DNA of 64,000 nt from Owenia fusiformis (GCA_903813345.2 CAIIXF020000011.1:4676571-4740570), one strand, 5' to 3'. Numbered from the stretch's first letter, positions 11,892-22,530 are shown. Notes: generated by a model not told the origin, from the letters alone. Translations and numbers: made by a program.

Positions 11892-11965
11892 TCTATACTC
11901 ATCACTCTCAATCATAAGACACAACACGCATTTCTTCAGTTTCAAGAAATGAGAGCGCTTGGCAC
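11892..11965 (-). repeat. Repeat B1 of the Ngaro element
   Basis: Internal copy of the 74-bp B repeat, located just after the recombinase gene and joined to A2. Confidence 0.9.
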
Positions 11966-12032
11966 TCAGAAAACTAAAGAACGGGCATTGAATGTGGATT
12001 TTAAAAAACTTACACAAGAACAAAATTAAATA

Positions 12033-13145
12033 TTAGATTCCAAGATTCTTCGTAACACTTAACCTATCACTCAAACTGTCTTTGACATAGCCATCTTTAG
12101 ACGAATCACTAAGCCAACGGCCGTGTCTCTTAAAGTTTCTGTCAGAAACCGAATGGTTTGCAGCGGCGCTTGCTCCGCCGGATCTAAGCGAATGCACACC
12201 AAATGACTTTGGATTCAAACCAATTTTGCTCAAACAATCTTTAACAATCTCTCTCACTCTGGTGTATGACAACTTTTTCTTACAATGTCTAGAGACGAAT
12301 ACACCTTTTTTAAAAGTTAAACCATGAAAAACGTAGTCTGTCTTTGCAAGTTTTACATTTATGTTGAGCATATCAATATACCTTTTTAACAATGTATATG
12401 GGCATGTAGGTGTGCTTGTTTTAGCAACAACGACGGTAGCACCATCCCTGTATTTATCAGTTTTTGAAGTAGCAATGTTGATGCTGAAATGATCACTATA
12501 AAAACAAATGTCACCGTATGTTATTGTAGAAAGTTCGTCGTATCTCAAAAATGCTGCAAAACCAAGAATACACAAAGTCACGTCTCTAAGAGATTTCAAG
12601 GAAGTAGCGTGACCCAAAGATGAAACCATAAGAGATAGCATTTCAGGAGTTATTGGCTCCTTTTTACAAGTTGGTTTGTACTGTATCCTTTTAGACGCTT
12701 CTAAAATGTTGTTGACTAATGGAGAATCACACGGATTTGAAAAACCAGCACTACTGTGTGCCCAACTTATAGCAGCTTTGATAGCTGATAAAACGCTGTA
12801 AGATGAGTTCTCTTCTTTGAGGAATAATAAAAACATAGCAATGTATTTTGGCTCTGCTGGTAACGTAGTTATTTCTTTATATTGCGAAGCCCAGTCCTGC
12901 CATTTCTTGAAATAAAAGGAATACTTCTTGATCGTATTGTCTGCTTTGCTACACTTAACTATGGTTGTAATCACTCCATGCGACAAAGCTTTTAAGCTTG
13001 AATCTGATACTGCGCCAATGTTTCTCGTACCATGTTCTATCAGCCTGGAAGTACATCCAGAACCATTTAAGAATATAATACAGTATTTAAAATACAAAAC
13101 AAAATAGAATGTACACCCGGTCGTCACCAATAGTGCCTTCTTCAT
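12033..13145 (-). CDS. Tyrosine recombinase (YR) of Ngaro-type element
   Basis: 370 codons. It catalyses integration of the element's circular cDNA by tyrosine-mediated strand exchange. Residues about 70-160 form the helical core-binding domain (KKYSFYFKKWQDW). The catalytic domain has Arg201 (FLRYDEL), Lys228 (SKTDK), His318 and Arg321 (HSLRSGG), His341 (HGRW) and the nucleophile Tyr353 (DGYVKD), so the whole active site is present. The frame is open throughout. The first 30 or so residues are hydrophobic and unlike the family; a splice acceptor (TACTTCCAG) lies in that part, so the true N-terminus may be joined from an upstream exon. It sits downstream of RNase H, past the internal minisatellite, as usual for the group. 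Confidence 0.93.
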   Translation of the reverse strand: MKKALLVTTGCTFYFVLYFKYCIIFLNGSGCTSRLIEHGTRNIGAVSDSSLKALSHGVITTIVKCSKADNTIKKYSFYFKKWQDWASQYKEITTLPAEPKYIAMFLLFLKEENSSYSVLSAIKAAISWAHSSAGFSNPCDSPLVNNILEASKRIQYKPTCKKEPITPEMLSLMVSSLGHATSLKSLRDVTLCILGFAAFLRYDELSTITYGDICFYSDHFSINIATSKTDKYRDGATVVVAKTSTPTCPYTLLKRYIDMLNINVKLAKTDYVFHGLTFKKGVFVSRHCKKKLSYTRVREIVKDCLSKIGLNPKSFGVHSLRSGGASAAANHSVSDRNFKRHGRWLSDSSKDGYVKDSLSDRLSVTKNLGI

Positions 13146-13499
13146 CCAAACCTACAAATAACTGGATTCAAACACTGGCATCCAAGTGTCCGCTTCGGGG
13201 TCTAAAAACCATAACATTTTAATCAAATATGCTAAATCTAATATATGCGAATGTAGCGACAACACTTTCTGTAATTTTTTAATGAAAATATACGTCATAC
13301 AAGTAAATATTTTAATATACTACGTGTAATTTGTGCGACAAAATCAGGTTGGCCGAACATTTATACTATATGTGTTCTCATAATATGTATTAAACTGCAC
13401 ATTATTGTCTTGCAAAATACGATATACTAACATGCACTTATGTGTTAAATAAAAAATTCACGATGCAACGTACTTACTTGCGACCCACAGGATGCCTCT
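13146..13499. other. Non-coding stretch between YR and internal minisatellite
   Basis: AT-rich, no frame of note; part of the transposon, and possibly intron sequence if the recombinase is spliced. Confidence 0.4.
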
Positions 13500-14030
13500 T
13501 GCACACAACCGATGTGATAACCGGCACGTTACGATGTGTTATCCTACACAATACAATGTGTTACCCCGCACAATACGATGTGCTTACCTGTAGCTGCACA
13601 ATACGATGTGCTAACATGCTCCACACGGGGTGCTTTCTGCACAATGCTATGTGCTACCCTGCACAATGCTATGTGCTACCCTGCACAATACGATGTGCTA
13701 GCATGCACCACACGGGGTGCTTCCTGCACAATACTATGTGATACCCTGCACAATACGATGTGCTAACCTGCACAAAACGATGTGCTAACATGCACCTCAC
13801 GGGGTGATTCCTGCACAATACGATGTGCTACCATGCACAATACGATGTGCTAACATGCACCTCACGGGGTGCTTCCTGCACAATACGATGTGCTACTCTG
13901 CACAATACGATGTGCTGCTCTGCATAATACGATGTGCTACCCTGCGCATTACAATGTGCTAACATACACAATACGATGTGCTTAATTTTACACCACGATG
14001 TGTTTACCTGTACAATACGATGTGCTCTTG
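13500..14030. repeat. Internal minisatellite of the Ngaro element
   Basis: About 20 copies of a ~20-bp unit around GCACAATACGATGTGCTA, with a variant CACGGGGTGCTTCCTG interspersed at intervals. It lies between the RNase H and recombinase genes. Frames through it on either strand are by-products of the repeat and are not called. Confidence 0.9.
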
Positions 14031-14041
14031 TGTACAAAAAT

Positions 14042-15157
14042 CTAACTACCTACTTTCCCGTTCAAACGAATTACTAACATGTGTGATTTCAGCTTTTCAG
14101 TACCAAATATCGTGTTCTCAAAATTGCCCTTTTCAATGACTTTTGTAGAATGAGCGTATTCTAAGACATCTATAACAAAGTGTTTGTAACTACCATTGAC
14201 ACAAATCAAAGGCCAAAAATAAGATGATGGCCATTTGGGAACTACCAAGGTTCCCATAGCTTTGCATTTCACAGCGTGTTTAACAGTTTTTCCGATCAAA
14301 TGCACAGGCGGTACTAGCCAATTGTTATCTTTTCCCCAGTCAAAATTGAATGCATCGACACCAGAAGACGTGGGCTCATAATATTTTGAGTTAAACTTGT
14401 CAACAAGAGCGTTGTCAGACGCAGCAAACCTATCAAAGGAATGTGGACCGTATCTTTTATTCAGAAAGTTGAACATGTTCTGTTTGACTCTCCAATCGTC
14501 TGAATCGACTTCTTTACTCATTGAATCAGCCAAAACATTTTCTTCTCTGGGCACCCACTGAACTCTCAAATCAATGCAATTTTCTCGTCTCATTTGGAAA
14601 ATGGAAACCGCTAATTCTTGTAGATCAGATTTCATACTACCTTTGCAAATGATGCTACCCACATTTTTATTATCTGACAACCATAAAACAGCTGAGTTCT
14701 TAAGATGAGCTAAATAAGATTGCATGACCACTTGTACAGCTTTTAACTCTCTCCAAGTCGAACTTTTAACTTTTTCTGCTTGTGACCAATTTTTACGACA
14801 TGATTCACCGTTAAAATTGACAATATAACCTGCACATGCACTGTCTGACGCGTCAGAATACACCAGTTTTTCGGGAACTGCAGCTTTAACAAATGAAACC
14901 CCGTTGAATGCTTCACACTCACTTTGCCAAAATACCAATTCTTTCACCTCAGTGTTTGACAGTGCCGTAAATGAGTCCCAACATTTCAGCTCCATCAATT
15001 TTCTGTTCAAATGTCTTGACATCAATTGACAAATGTCTCCCATGCCCGGCTTCAAAGAAATGATTGAACCAACTATTTGTGCAATGACTCGAAATGTGAC
15101 ATGGAAACGACAACGTAAAACGTTTTGTATTTTTTCAGTCAAATTTGTTTTAGGCAC
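14042..15157 (-). CDS. RT C-terminus, RNase H and tail of Ngaro polyprotein (frame-broken 3' part)
   Basis: 371 codons in a frame different from the RT frame just upstream, overlapping it by 19 bases. The first ~90 residues complete the reverse transcriptase thumb. RNase H follows with its acidic residues: YSDAS, WRELKA, LSDNK and LADSMS, so it can be predicted to degrade RNA in RNA/DNA hybrids. A conserved tail (DRFAAS, GVDAF, VPPVHLI, GTLVVPKWPSS) is seen after RNase H in many DIRS-group proteins. There is no own start codon at the head; the split is explained by the 17-bp duplication at about 15134-15168, so this and the upstream frame were one protein. Confidence 0.88.
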   Translation of the reverse strand: MPKTNLTEKIQNVLRCRFHVTFRVIAQIVGSIISLKPGMGDICQLMSRHLNRKLMELKCWDSFTALSNTEVKELVFWQSECEAFNGVSFVKAAVPEKLVYSDASDSACAGYIVNFNGESCRKNWSQAEKVKSSTWRELKAVQVVMQSYLAHLKNSAVLWLSDNKNVGSIICKGSMKSDLQELAVSIFQMRRENCIDLRVQWVPREENVLADSMSKEVDSDDWRVKQNMFNFLNKRYGPHSFDRFAASDNALVDKFNSKYYEPTSSGVDAFNFDWGKDNNWLVPPVHLIGKTVKHAVKCKAMGTLVVPKWPSSYFWPLICVNGSYKHFVIDVLEYAHSTKVIEKGNFENTIFGTEKLKSHMLVIRLNGKVGS

Positions 15158-16620
15158 AAATTTGTTTTAGGCACATAGATACTGCAACCCAATGTATCAA
15201 ATTCGAAACCGAGCCAGACTAATTTGTTTGTAGGTATCACTTTTGACTTTTGTTGGTTAACAACAAAACCTGATTTTGAAAAATCTGTGATCATTTGTTC
15301 CACGGCATTTAAAGCGTCAGGTAGACTTTTACTGATGCAAATCGAGTCATCTAAATAGGCTACGACCTGTAATCCCAACGATCTCCAATGAGCTATCAAA
15401 CACCTGAATAACTTTGTAAAAACTAGCCCTCCAGTTTTAATGCCAAATGGTAAAACGTTGAAAACGAAATACTTCCTGACCTTGTTTTTCACATCGAGAT
15501 CGACCTTGCTCTCTCGCTGCGTAACTTCTCTACCGTCAGTTCCCTCAAAATCCCACGAGAAGCCTAAGAATCCACGATGAGGTGGATAAATATCACAATG
15601 ATGGTAACCACTAACGATGTCAAAGCTAATCATGAATGCCCCTGGCTCTAGATAATTTTTGGCAGTAACTATATCTTCATATTTAACTTGATCATGCCAA
15701 ATATACTGGTTAGGATGCCTTAAATCCAATACCAACCTCTGCTTACCTGTAGAGCTTGTAGCTACCGTCAAGGGATTAACTATGTAAGGAGGTTCGTCTA
15801 CTTCTGTTACACACCCTAATATTACCAAATCCCTAATGGCCTCATTAACAAACGTGACATTTTTCAAAGCAGATTGATTGTTTTTCAAATAAGCAGGTGA
15901 TGGAGTGTTTACAAATGGGATTTTATATCCGTTTTCCACTATGTCTAATACACTGCTATTTGCACATAAAATGTCTTTCCAAAATGACTCGTTTCGTTTT
16001 AAATTACCCTTTACAAGTAGCTTTGAACCAAGACGTTCGAAATCTGAGTTTGAAGGATTGAACAAATCGCTAGATTGTACTATACTTAACTTATCTACGA
16101 CGCCTTTACTTGTTGAAGCGATTGCTGCCGCTGAATTGACCTTGACCTGGGCACTCGTTTCTCCAATGTCCTGTCTCGCCACAGGAAAAGCAAATATCGG
16201 ACGTTCTTGGCTGACGTTGTGTTCCTTTTCCGAACTGCCCTGCATGTCGGTTGTCGAACCATGACGTATTGTTGGCCGTACCGTATTTCCCGTGATAAAG
16301 GCTTGGCTGGATTTGCCTGTTGTTGCCCCTTCTTTGGTAGAAGATTTCAAATCATCCATAATGACCTGCTGTTTGTCTATATCTGGAGTTTCCAGCAACT
16401 GATCTAGTTTACCAGAAATTTCGTCGAACGTGTCGATTACGCCCGCGTTGAATTCGTATTGAATTTTATTTCCTTTGTTTTTGAATTCTAGAGACTTTTC
16501 ATCCTTTTTTAGCTTTTTAGCAAGTTTATTTGAGTTTTCTGTAACATCTTCTTTGATTTCACGCTTTAGTTTGTCAAATGAATCAGTGAGTAACTCTCTC
16601 ACTTGATCTAAAGTAGCCAT
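15139..16620 (-). CDS. Gag-like N-terminus and reverse transcriptase of Ngaro element
   Basis: Start chosen at ATG 16620-16618 (MATLDQ), six bases inside the end of repeat A1; the reading upstream lies in the repeat. 493 codons. Residues 1-90 are charged and coiled-coil-like, the next ~130 low-complexity and Ser/Thr rich, so this may be the Gag portion. RT follows: VLDLRHPNQ, the first catalytic Asp in ISFDIVSGYHH, VLPFG, and the active-site YLDD at about 422-425, then the WLGFEFD block. It would copy the element RNA into cDNA. The frame ends soon after, at a stop created by a 17-bp tandem duplication; the rest of RT and RNase H continue in the next frame (14042-15157). Confidence 0.9.
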   Translation of the reverse strand: MATLDQVRELLTDSFDKLKREIKEDVTENSNKLAKKLKKDEKSLEFKNKGNKIQYEFNAGVIDTFDEISGKLDQLLETPDIDKQQVIMDDLKSSTKEGATTGKSSQAFITGNTVRPTIRHGSTTDMQGSSEKEHNVSQERPIFAFPVARQDIGETSAQVKVNSAAAIASTSKGVVDKLSIVQSSDLFNPSNSDFERLGSKLLVKGNLKRNESFWKDILCANSSVLDIVENGYKIPFVNTPSPAYLKNNQSALKNVTFVNEAIRDLVILGCVTEVDEPPYIVNPLTVATSSTGKQRLVLDLRHPNQYIWHDQVKYEDIVTAKNYLEPGAFMISFDIVSGYHHCDIYPPHRGFLGFSWDFEGTDGREVTQRESKVDLDVKNKVRKYFVFNVLPFGIKTGGLVFTKLFRCLIAHWRSLGLQVVAYLDDSICISKSLPDALNAVEQMITDFSKSGFVVNQQKSKVIPTNKLVWLGFEFDTLGCSIYVPKTNLCLKQI

Positions 16621-16625
16621 CGAAT

Positions 16626-16785
16626 AGTGTATTCCTCGCACGCTGGCAAGCCTCAGAATGACGTGTTCCTAACACTTACTCACTCACTCCAAACACAAAT
16701 AACCGCCAAACCGTTCAGCCAATAGAAATCATTTATGTTCTCAAGTCGCTACACTGCGTTCCGCTTCACCGAACATAAATAGCTA
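16626..16785 (-). repeat. Repeat A1 of the Ngaro element
   Basis: 160-bp terminal repeat at the element's 5' end (right side in plus coordinates), matching A2. It is expected to hold the promoter, since the first ATG is six bases downstream. Confidence 0.9.
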
Positions 16786-16789
16786 ATCT

Positions 16790-17760
16790 AAAGTCTCTCT
16801 TCCATGTTTTTAAAATGTCTTTGAAATCTCCTCCATGTTTGTTACGAGAGCATGGTGTCGAGAGTCTTTATCTCCCATGTTTTTCAAATTTCTGTGATAT
16901 CTTCTCCATGTTTGTTATGAGATCATACCATCTAAAGTCTCTCTTCCATGTTTTTAAAATGTCTTTGAAATCTCCTCCATGTTTGTTACGAAAGCATGGT
17001 ATCGAGAGTCTTTATCGCCCATGTTTTTCAAATTTCTTTGAAATCCTCTCCATGTTTGTTATGAGATCATACCATCTAAAGTCTCTCTTCCATGTTTTTA
17101 AAAATTTGTTTGATGTTTCCTCCAGGTTTGTTATGATATCATACCATCTGAAGTCTCTCTTCCATGTTTTTAAAAATTTGTTTGATGTTTCCTCCAGGTT
17201 TGTTATGATATCATACCATCTGAAGTCTCTCTTCCATGTTTTTAAACAATTGTTTGATATTTCCTCCAGGTTTATTATGAGATCATCTGAAGTCTCTCTT
17301 CCATGTTTTTAAAATTTCTTTGAAACCTTCTGCATGATTGTTACGACAGCATGGTATCGAAAGTCTCTACCTTCCATGTTTTACAAATTTCTTTGAAATC
17401 TCCTCCATGTTTGTTACGAGAGCATGGTATCGAGAGTCTTTATCTTCCATGTTTTTAAAATTTCTTTGATATCTTCTCCATGTTTGTTATGAGATCATAC
17501 CATCTGAAGTCTCTCTTCCATATTTTTAAAATGTCTTTGAAACCTTCTCCATGTACATGTATGTTACGACAGGATGGTATCGAGAGTCTCTACCTTCCAT
17601 GTTTTTCAAATTTATTTGAAAACCTCTCTATCTTTGTTATTAGATCATCTGAAGTCTCTCTTCCATGTTATTCAAATTTCTTTGAAATCCTCTTCATGTT
17701 TGTTATGAGATCATATCATCTCAAGTCTCTCTTCCATGTTTTTTAAATTTCTTTGATATT
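16790..17760. repeat. 72-bp minisatellite, right part
   Basis: About 13 further units of the array at 11131-11312. Two unit types alternate over a ~144-bp higher-order period at 16800-17060, then one type is repeated alone (17090-17280). Because 72 is a multiple of three, long repeat-encoded frames appear (for example 16815-17312); they are not genes. Confidence 0.9.
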
Positions 17761-18342
17761 TTTTTGCCTTTGTAATTTTTTGCATATTCCTAAATGTTTA
17801 TCACACGGTGGCAACAGAATTATGATGATACCCTCTTCCTAAATTTTAGACATAATTTATATTCTCTCCTACTCCTAATTCTTCAATTCACTAATTTGAT
17901 GTTTATTCCGTTGTTAGGTGGTTGCTAGGCAAAATAATGGACTAACATTATATTGGAATAATGCTAAGTATCTATTTTCTCACTAAATCACTGATTGGTA
18001 TTTGTTGTACATCTTGAAATATGAATGCTAAAGAGAAAAACAAGTTCGAAATTGTTGATTATTTTCGCGTTACATTGGTTTAAATGGGATTTTAAATACT
18101 TGCTATCTTTGAAAGTGCATGAGTTCAGTTAGAAAAGCGTTTACCTTGATTTCAGTTGCATTTGAAAGACAACAGATTACTTTTTTAAGAAGCGTAGGAT
18201 TTTTTGCATCCCAAAAATGTATTTTGAAAGAAAATTGACATTTTTAACAAAATGTCAAAAAATTGCACCCCCTAAGTCACGTTGACCTCGACTTTGTTGA
18301 CCTATTTTTAGAAATTGCAATACCTTTCTTAAGAGTTAGTTG
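17761..18342. other. Unassigned AT-rich sequence
   Basis: No frame, repeat or RNA feature that I can support. Confidence 0.4.
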
Positions 18343-18485
18343 GATGTAACAATTGTTACTAAGGTAAGTGAGAATATGTAACAATGGTCACTAAGGTAAG
18401 TGAGAATATGTAACAATAATGGTCACTAAGGTAAGTGAGAATATGCAATAATGGTCACTAAGGTAAGTGATATTATCTACCAATG
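18343..18485. repeat. ~32-bp minisatellite, second locus
   Basis: Four to five units of GTAACAATGGTCACTAAGG followed by TAAGTGAGAATAT. Same family as the array at 7956-8395. Confidence 0.7.
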
Positions 18486-18490
18486 GTCAT

Positions 18491-20229
18491 TAATTAAATT
18501 CATTCATTATATTTAATATAAATTTATATATAAATTTATAATACATATATAAGAAATGGAAGAGTTATAAAGCAAAACATGTTATTCGTAATTTAGATCC
18601 ATACATTTTAAGAAAATAGGTATGTCAAAGAAGATGATGAGCCAAATATTGACCTGAAAGCTCAGAAAAATATAAAAAAAATCGAATTTTCTCTCTACAG
18701 ACCTTGTTGCCCCTTTAATGTATCTGATCTAAACTGGTAGAAAAACAGTATAAGGGAACGATAAAATATTATATATGGAATATGAGATATGAAAATAAAC
18801 CCTATAAATATGTACATACACCAAAGATCTAGTTGTGTATCAAATTAATCTAGACCCGTTCCATCTATACCGAACAGATATAAAACAGGGAATAAAAATT
18901 TAATTATATCTACCTTCATCCAAAAATTTTTAATAGTTGACATAGAGATTTGATTACATTCCAAATCATGATTTAGTAGACCCTTGAATGGTGACACTTC
19001 TGCTTTTAACAAGCAGTTACTCTGAATATTGAATGTAAAACGGGTCGATCCTGCTATTTCACACTTATGCGACACTTGATATTAACCGTTTACCGATGGA
19101 CTTCCTCAAAATGCTCAACAACACATGTTTCAAAAGCACTTGTTAAAAACAATAAAACTTTTTATGTAAGAACATAACTTGTCTTCATGTAACATAGGTT
19201 TGTTTTAAAATTTACAAGACCTCGCCATACGCCTAGAGAATTTTACGTTGCTATTATTTACCTCTTAAAAATAAACTACAATTCAAATATTTTGAGCGAC
19301 AAAATTGTAATGTGTTCAATTTCAATTACCATGATGGGGCAAAGCGTTGTCATGGTGGACAATTGCGAGATTTTGCAACTCACTTATAGCATGTTCAGTA
19401 TTCCCGTGTAACGTAGAACTTATGAAGCGTTTGATTACGTCATCATTTATTGCGCAGCTCTCTACATCCATAATTGTGATATTCTTATAAATCGTCGTCT
19501 ATACCTAAAAAGAGCAGAACGAATTTGGTAACATTTTAAAGCTAAGAATGTGCAGACTGCAGAATATGGAATTAATTCTAGGATAAAATATAAAGGTGTT
19601 AAAAGTGGTTTGCACTTAAATTACATAACCTTAAGAAAGGCAAGATTGACAACCTGATATTTTACGACCAAAACATAAAGAGGGCGACAGCATACAGTGT
19701 GAATGTATAGGATATCCTACGATTTTGGGAACTGTGATATTTGTGGAATATCCGTATAAATATGTTTACATGTTATCCTATAGATTTGCCCTCAACTATG
19801 GGATAAATAGAGGTCATGCACTGGGAGGTTTTGGATACAGGGAATATCCCGAGGGATATACAATATATCTTCCCGAGCGTCCGTAGCAACCAAGGGAAGA
19901 TATATAGTATATATCAGTGTATACTTTCTTTTTCTTTGACGATAAAGTCCAATGGTGCAGTGGCGTAGATACGTGTATGCACGTGTGTACTCTCAAAAGA
20001 AAAATACGATTTCCAGATTTCCGTACTAGATAGTCACCGAGGTCCTATAGAACCGAAGAACTAAAATAAGTCTAAAATCTAGAGGTAATCTGCGGAATCA
20101 TTGGACGTAGGGAATTAGCAGAACGGATTTGATATATCAATTATGTCATATAGATAGGGATTCTATTACCGTGCTGTAAAATCGGGGTTTTCTTTATGTC
20201 GGACTTGGACTGCTCCAACAAATTGGCTT
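18491..20229. other. Unassigned sequence with one dispersed repeat and one hairpin
   Basis: Bases about 18597-18722 match 59449-59570 (both contain CATACATTTTAAGAAAA and CCTTGTTGCCCCTTTAA), so a dispersed repeat is present. An imperfect 20-bp hairpin lies at 19855-19915. No gene seen. Confidence 0.45.
19855..19915. repeat. Imperfect hairpin
   Basis: ATATACAATATATCTTCCC and GGGAAGATATATAGTATAT are near-perfect reverse complements separated by about 19 bases (GAGCGTCCGTAGCAACCAA). Short MITE or cruciform; no function assigned. Confidence 0.5.
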
Positions 20230-22530
20230 TTTGAATCTATATAATTTCAACAGATGATAATCCTCATCATGGCATTGTTGCAATGTGTAGTATTTGGCAT
20301 CTTGTATCCCGCATTCTCGACGAAATTATATACTATGATTAGTTATTCAGGTTTTTTTAGGGGCTTACCAAAATTATCAAACATGACCGGATCTTGGTCA
20401 AATTTCATACTTATGATGTATGAAAGATTTGTGACAAATTTTATTTGTTGTTGCTATGGTTACTATGTCTCTCTTGTTGCCATAGCAACAGTAATTTCAG
20501 CTGGTTAAGTCTACTGTAGATGCCCAAGATTACCATATTACTAAAATCTGACATCATATTTGGACTCAGCAGGTCAAAATTACCTGAAATTGAAATTTTC
20601 ATGAAAAAATTCAAATTTTATATAAAGATACAGCAGTTTATTTCTTACTATGCAGGTTTGTAAGGACCCATATAAAAAACTCAAATTTAGCAGTTTTTTG
20701 AAAATTAAAAGAAATTAAATAGATAAATAAATGTTGTGCAACAGTATCAAATATTGTCAAATCTTCAACACTTTACAAAACAACGATGTATGATGACCTC
20801 CAAACATTTCTTTATGGTTGTTGCTATGGTAACTATGTCCACCTTGTTGCCATAGCAACAGCAGTTTCAGTTGGTTTGGTCAACTGTAGACCTCTCGGAT
20901 TATGTTATCTTTAAAATCTGACAATGTTTTTGGACTCAGCAGGTCATTTATACCTTGTATTGAAGTTTTCATAAAAATATTCACATTTGAGGAAAAGATA
21001 CAGCATGTTATTTCTTATTATACAGGTTTTTAAGGTATCGTATAAAAATATCAAAAGTGATTTTTAGAAAACAAAAACTAATTTAAATAGAAGTTGAGCA
21101 ACAGTATCATACATTGTCCAATTTTATTCACTTTTTTGACCAATGACGTTTGATAACATTCTAATATTTTTATTTGGCCATTTCTATGGTAACTATGTCC
21201 ACTTGGTTGCCATAGCAACGACTGATTTAGTTGCCTTTCTCAACTGAAGACCTCCTGAATAATGTCCTTTCTAAAATCTGACACCATTTTTGGACTCAGC
21301 ATGTCATTTTTATCTATTACTGAGATGTTATAAACATATTTAGATTTTACAAAATTATATTACATGTTAAAGTTTACTATGCAGGTTGGTATGTAGGAAA
21401 TAAGGATCTCTTTCAACATTAATGACTTTAGAGAAAAAATAATGGATTTTGAGAAGAACCATCAAACACTGTTCGGTCTTAATCAATTCTTTTTCTGATG
21501 ATGTGTGATGACCTTTTCATATTTCTGCTTGATTGATGCTATGGCAACTACATGTATGTTCACCGTGTTGCCATAGCAACGATGAATAAAGGTGATTTTG
21601 TTCATTGTATAGCCGCAACTACAAGGTTACAGAAATATAACAATTTGACACCATATTTGGAATTAGTTAATCAAACTTTCCTATTGTATATTCAAATATG
21701 GAAACATTTTTTAAGATACTAACTTTTTACAGCATATTGATGGTTACTAAGAAAATTTAAACCTAGAAAATGACAACAATTTATGACCTTTAAACCGAAT
21801 AATTGAACAAAATATGTCTTTCAGATGTCATCAAACACTGCCAAAATCTCAAATTTCATGAGTCAACTTCATGTGATTACTGTATGACATATCTATTTTT
21901 GTTACTATGGAAACCAGATGTTGCGTTAACCATAGCAAGAGTTATTCAATGTGATTTGATCTCTTCTAGACACCCTGGATAATGCTATGATAAAATTCTA
22001 ACACTATATTTGGACTCAGCAGGTAACCTTTCATATAAATGTTCTAATTTAGTATCATGAAGAGATACAACATGTCATTGGTTACCTTGTTGGTTTGAAG
22101 TTTGAAAATTACAAACCATTCAAATTGCTCAATTCGATAAATTTAAGAAAGTTCAGAAACCATAGATGGTAAGGAGCAGCCATCAAACATTGCATAATTA
22201 TAGTACATCCATACTTTTGGCATTAAATAACTTTGATATTACTGATTTGTTGTTGCCATGGTAACCACTAACTTGTTTTACCATAGCAACCGTTGTTTAA
22301 AGTTAATTTTTTCCATTGTAGACAAACTGGATTATAGTATCCTTAAAATCAGACACCATATTTGCAACCAAGAAAAATTTGTTCACCATTTTTTTTTACA
22401 AATATTCATAAATATGGATTATTTTGGGAGGGTTGAGGATTTTAATATACAGACACACAAATTAATCAATATTGTTTCATAATGCTTTGACATTTTTATT
22501 TTTATTGTTGCTGTTGTACCAAAGTCCCCA
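20230..22530. repeat. Tandem array of ~360-bp units, six copies
   Basis: Successive units share TTGGACTCAGCAGGTCA, a TTCTTA..ATACAGGTTTNTAAGG phrase and the pair TTGCTATGGTAAC ... GTTGCCATAGCAAC. The last motif recurs at 20476, 20846, 21206 and 21567, spacing 360-370 bp, and in degraded form near 21934 and 22280. Divergence increases to the right, so the array is old. No coding potential. Confidence 0.85.
20476..21580. promoter_or_regulatory. X-box-like palindromes (RFX sites) repeated in the 360-bp units
   Basis: GTTGCCATAGCAAC occurs exactly at 20476-20489, 20846-20859, 21206-21219 and 21567-21580. This fits the RFX-factor X-box (GTTGCCATGGCAAC type). In each unit a partner TTGCTATGGTAAC lies about 13 bases upstream, so the DNA can also fold into a hairpin. 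Whether any factor binds is unknown; the motif may only be a conserved part of a satellite. Confidence 0.4.

Larger units (their letters stand above)
11313..16789 (-). mobile_element. Ngaro/DIRS-type tyrosine-recombinase retrotransposon
   Basis: Read on the minus strand the order is repeat A1 (16785-16626), gag-like/RT frame, RT tail and RNase H frame, an internal minisatellite, tyrosine recombinase, then B1 (11965-11892), A2 (11890-11731), a spacer and B2 (11386-11313). This split-direct-repeat order is that of Ngaro and related DIRS-group elements, which insert a circular cDNA with a tyrosine recombinase and leave no target duplication. The trinucleotide TCT is shared by the left end (11313-11315), the internal B1/A2 joint (11892-11894) and the right end (16787-16789), as expected for strand exchange at a short identity. 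A 17-bp tandem duplication breaks the polyprotein frame, so this copy is probably not autonomous now. A1/A2 and B1/B2 are nearly identical, so insertion is recent. Confidence 0.92.

Noticed and set aside
13442-14037. Cys-rich frames on both strands (13442-13766 and 13828-14037)
   Set aside because: Pure translation of the GCACAATACGATGTG minisatellite inside the Ngaro element; no independent support.
16815-17312. 165-codon plus-strand frame
   Set aside because: It is produced by the 72-bp minisatellite, whose unit is a multiple of three; the peptide is the repeat itself.
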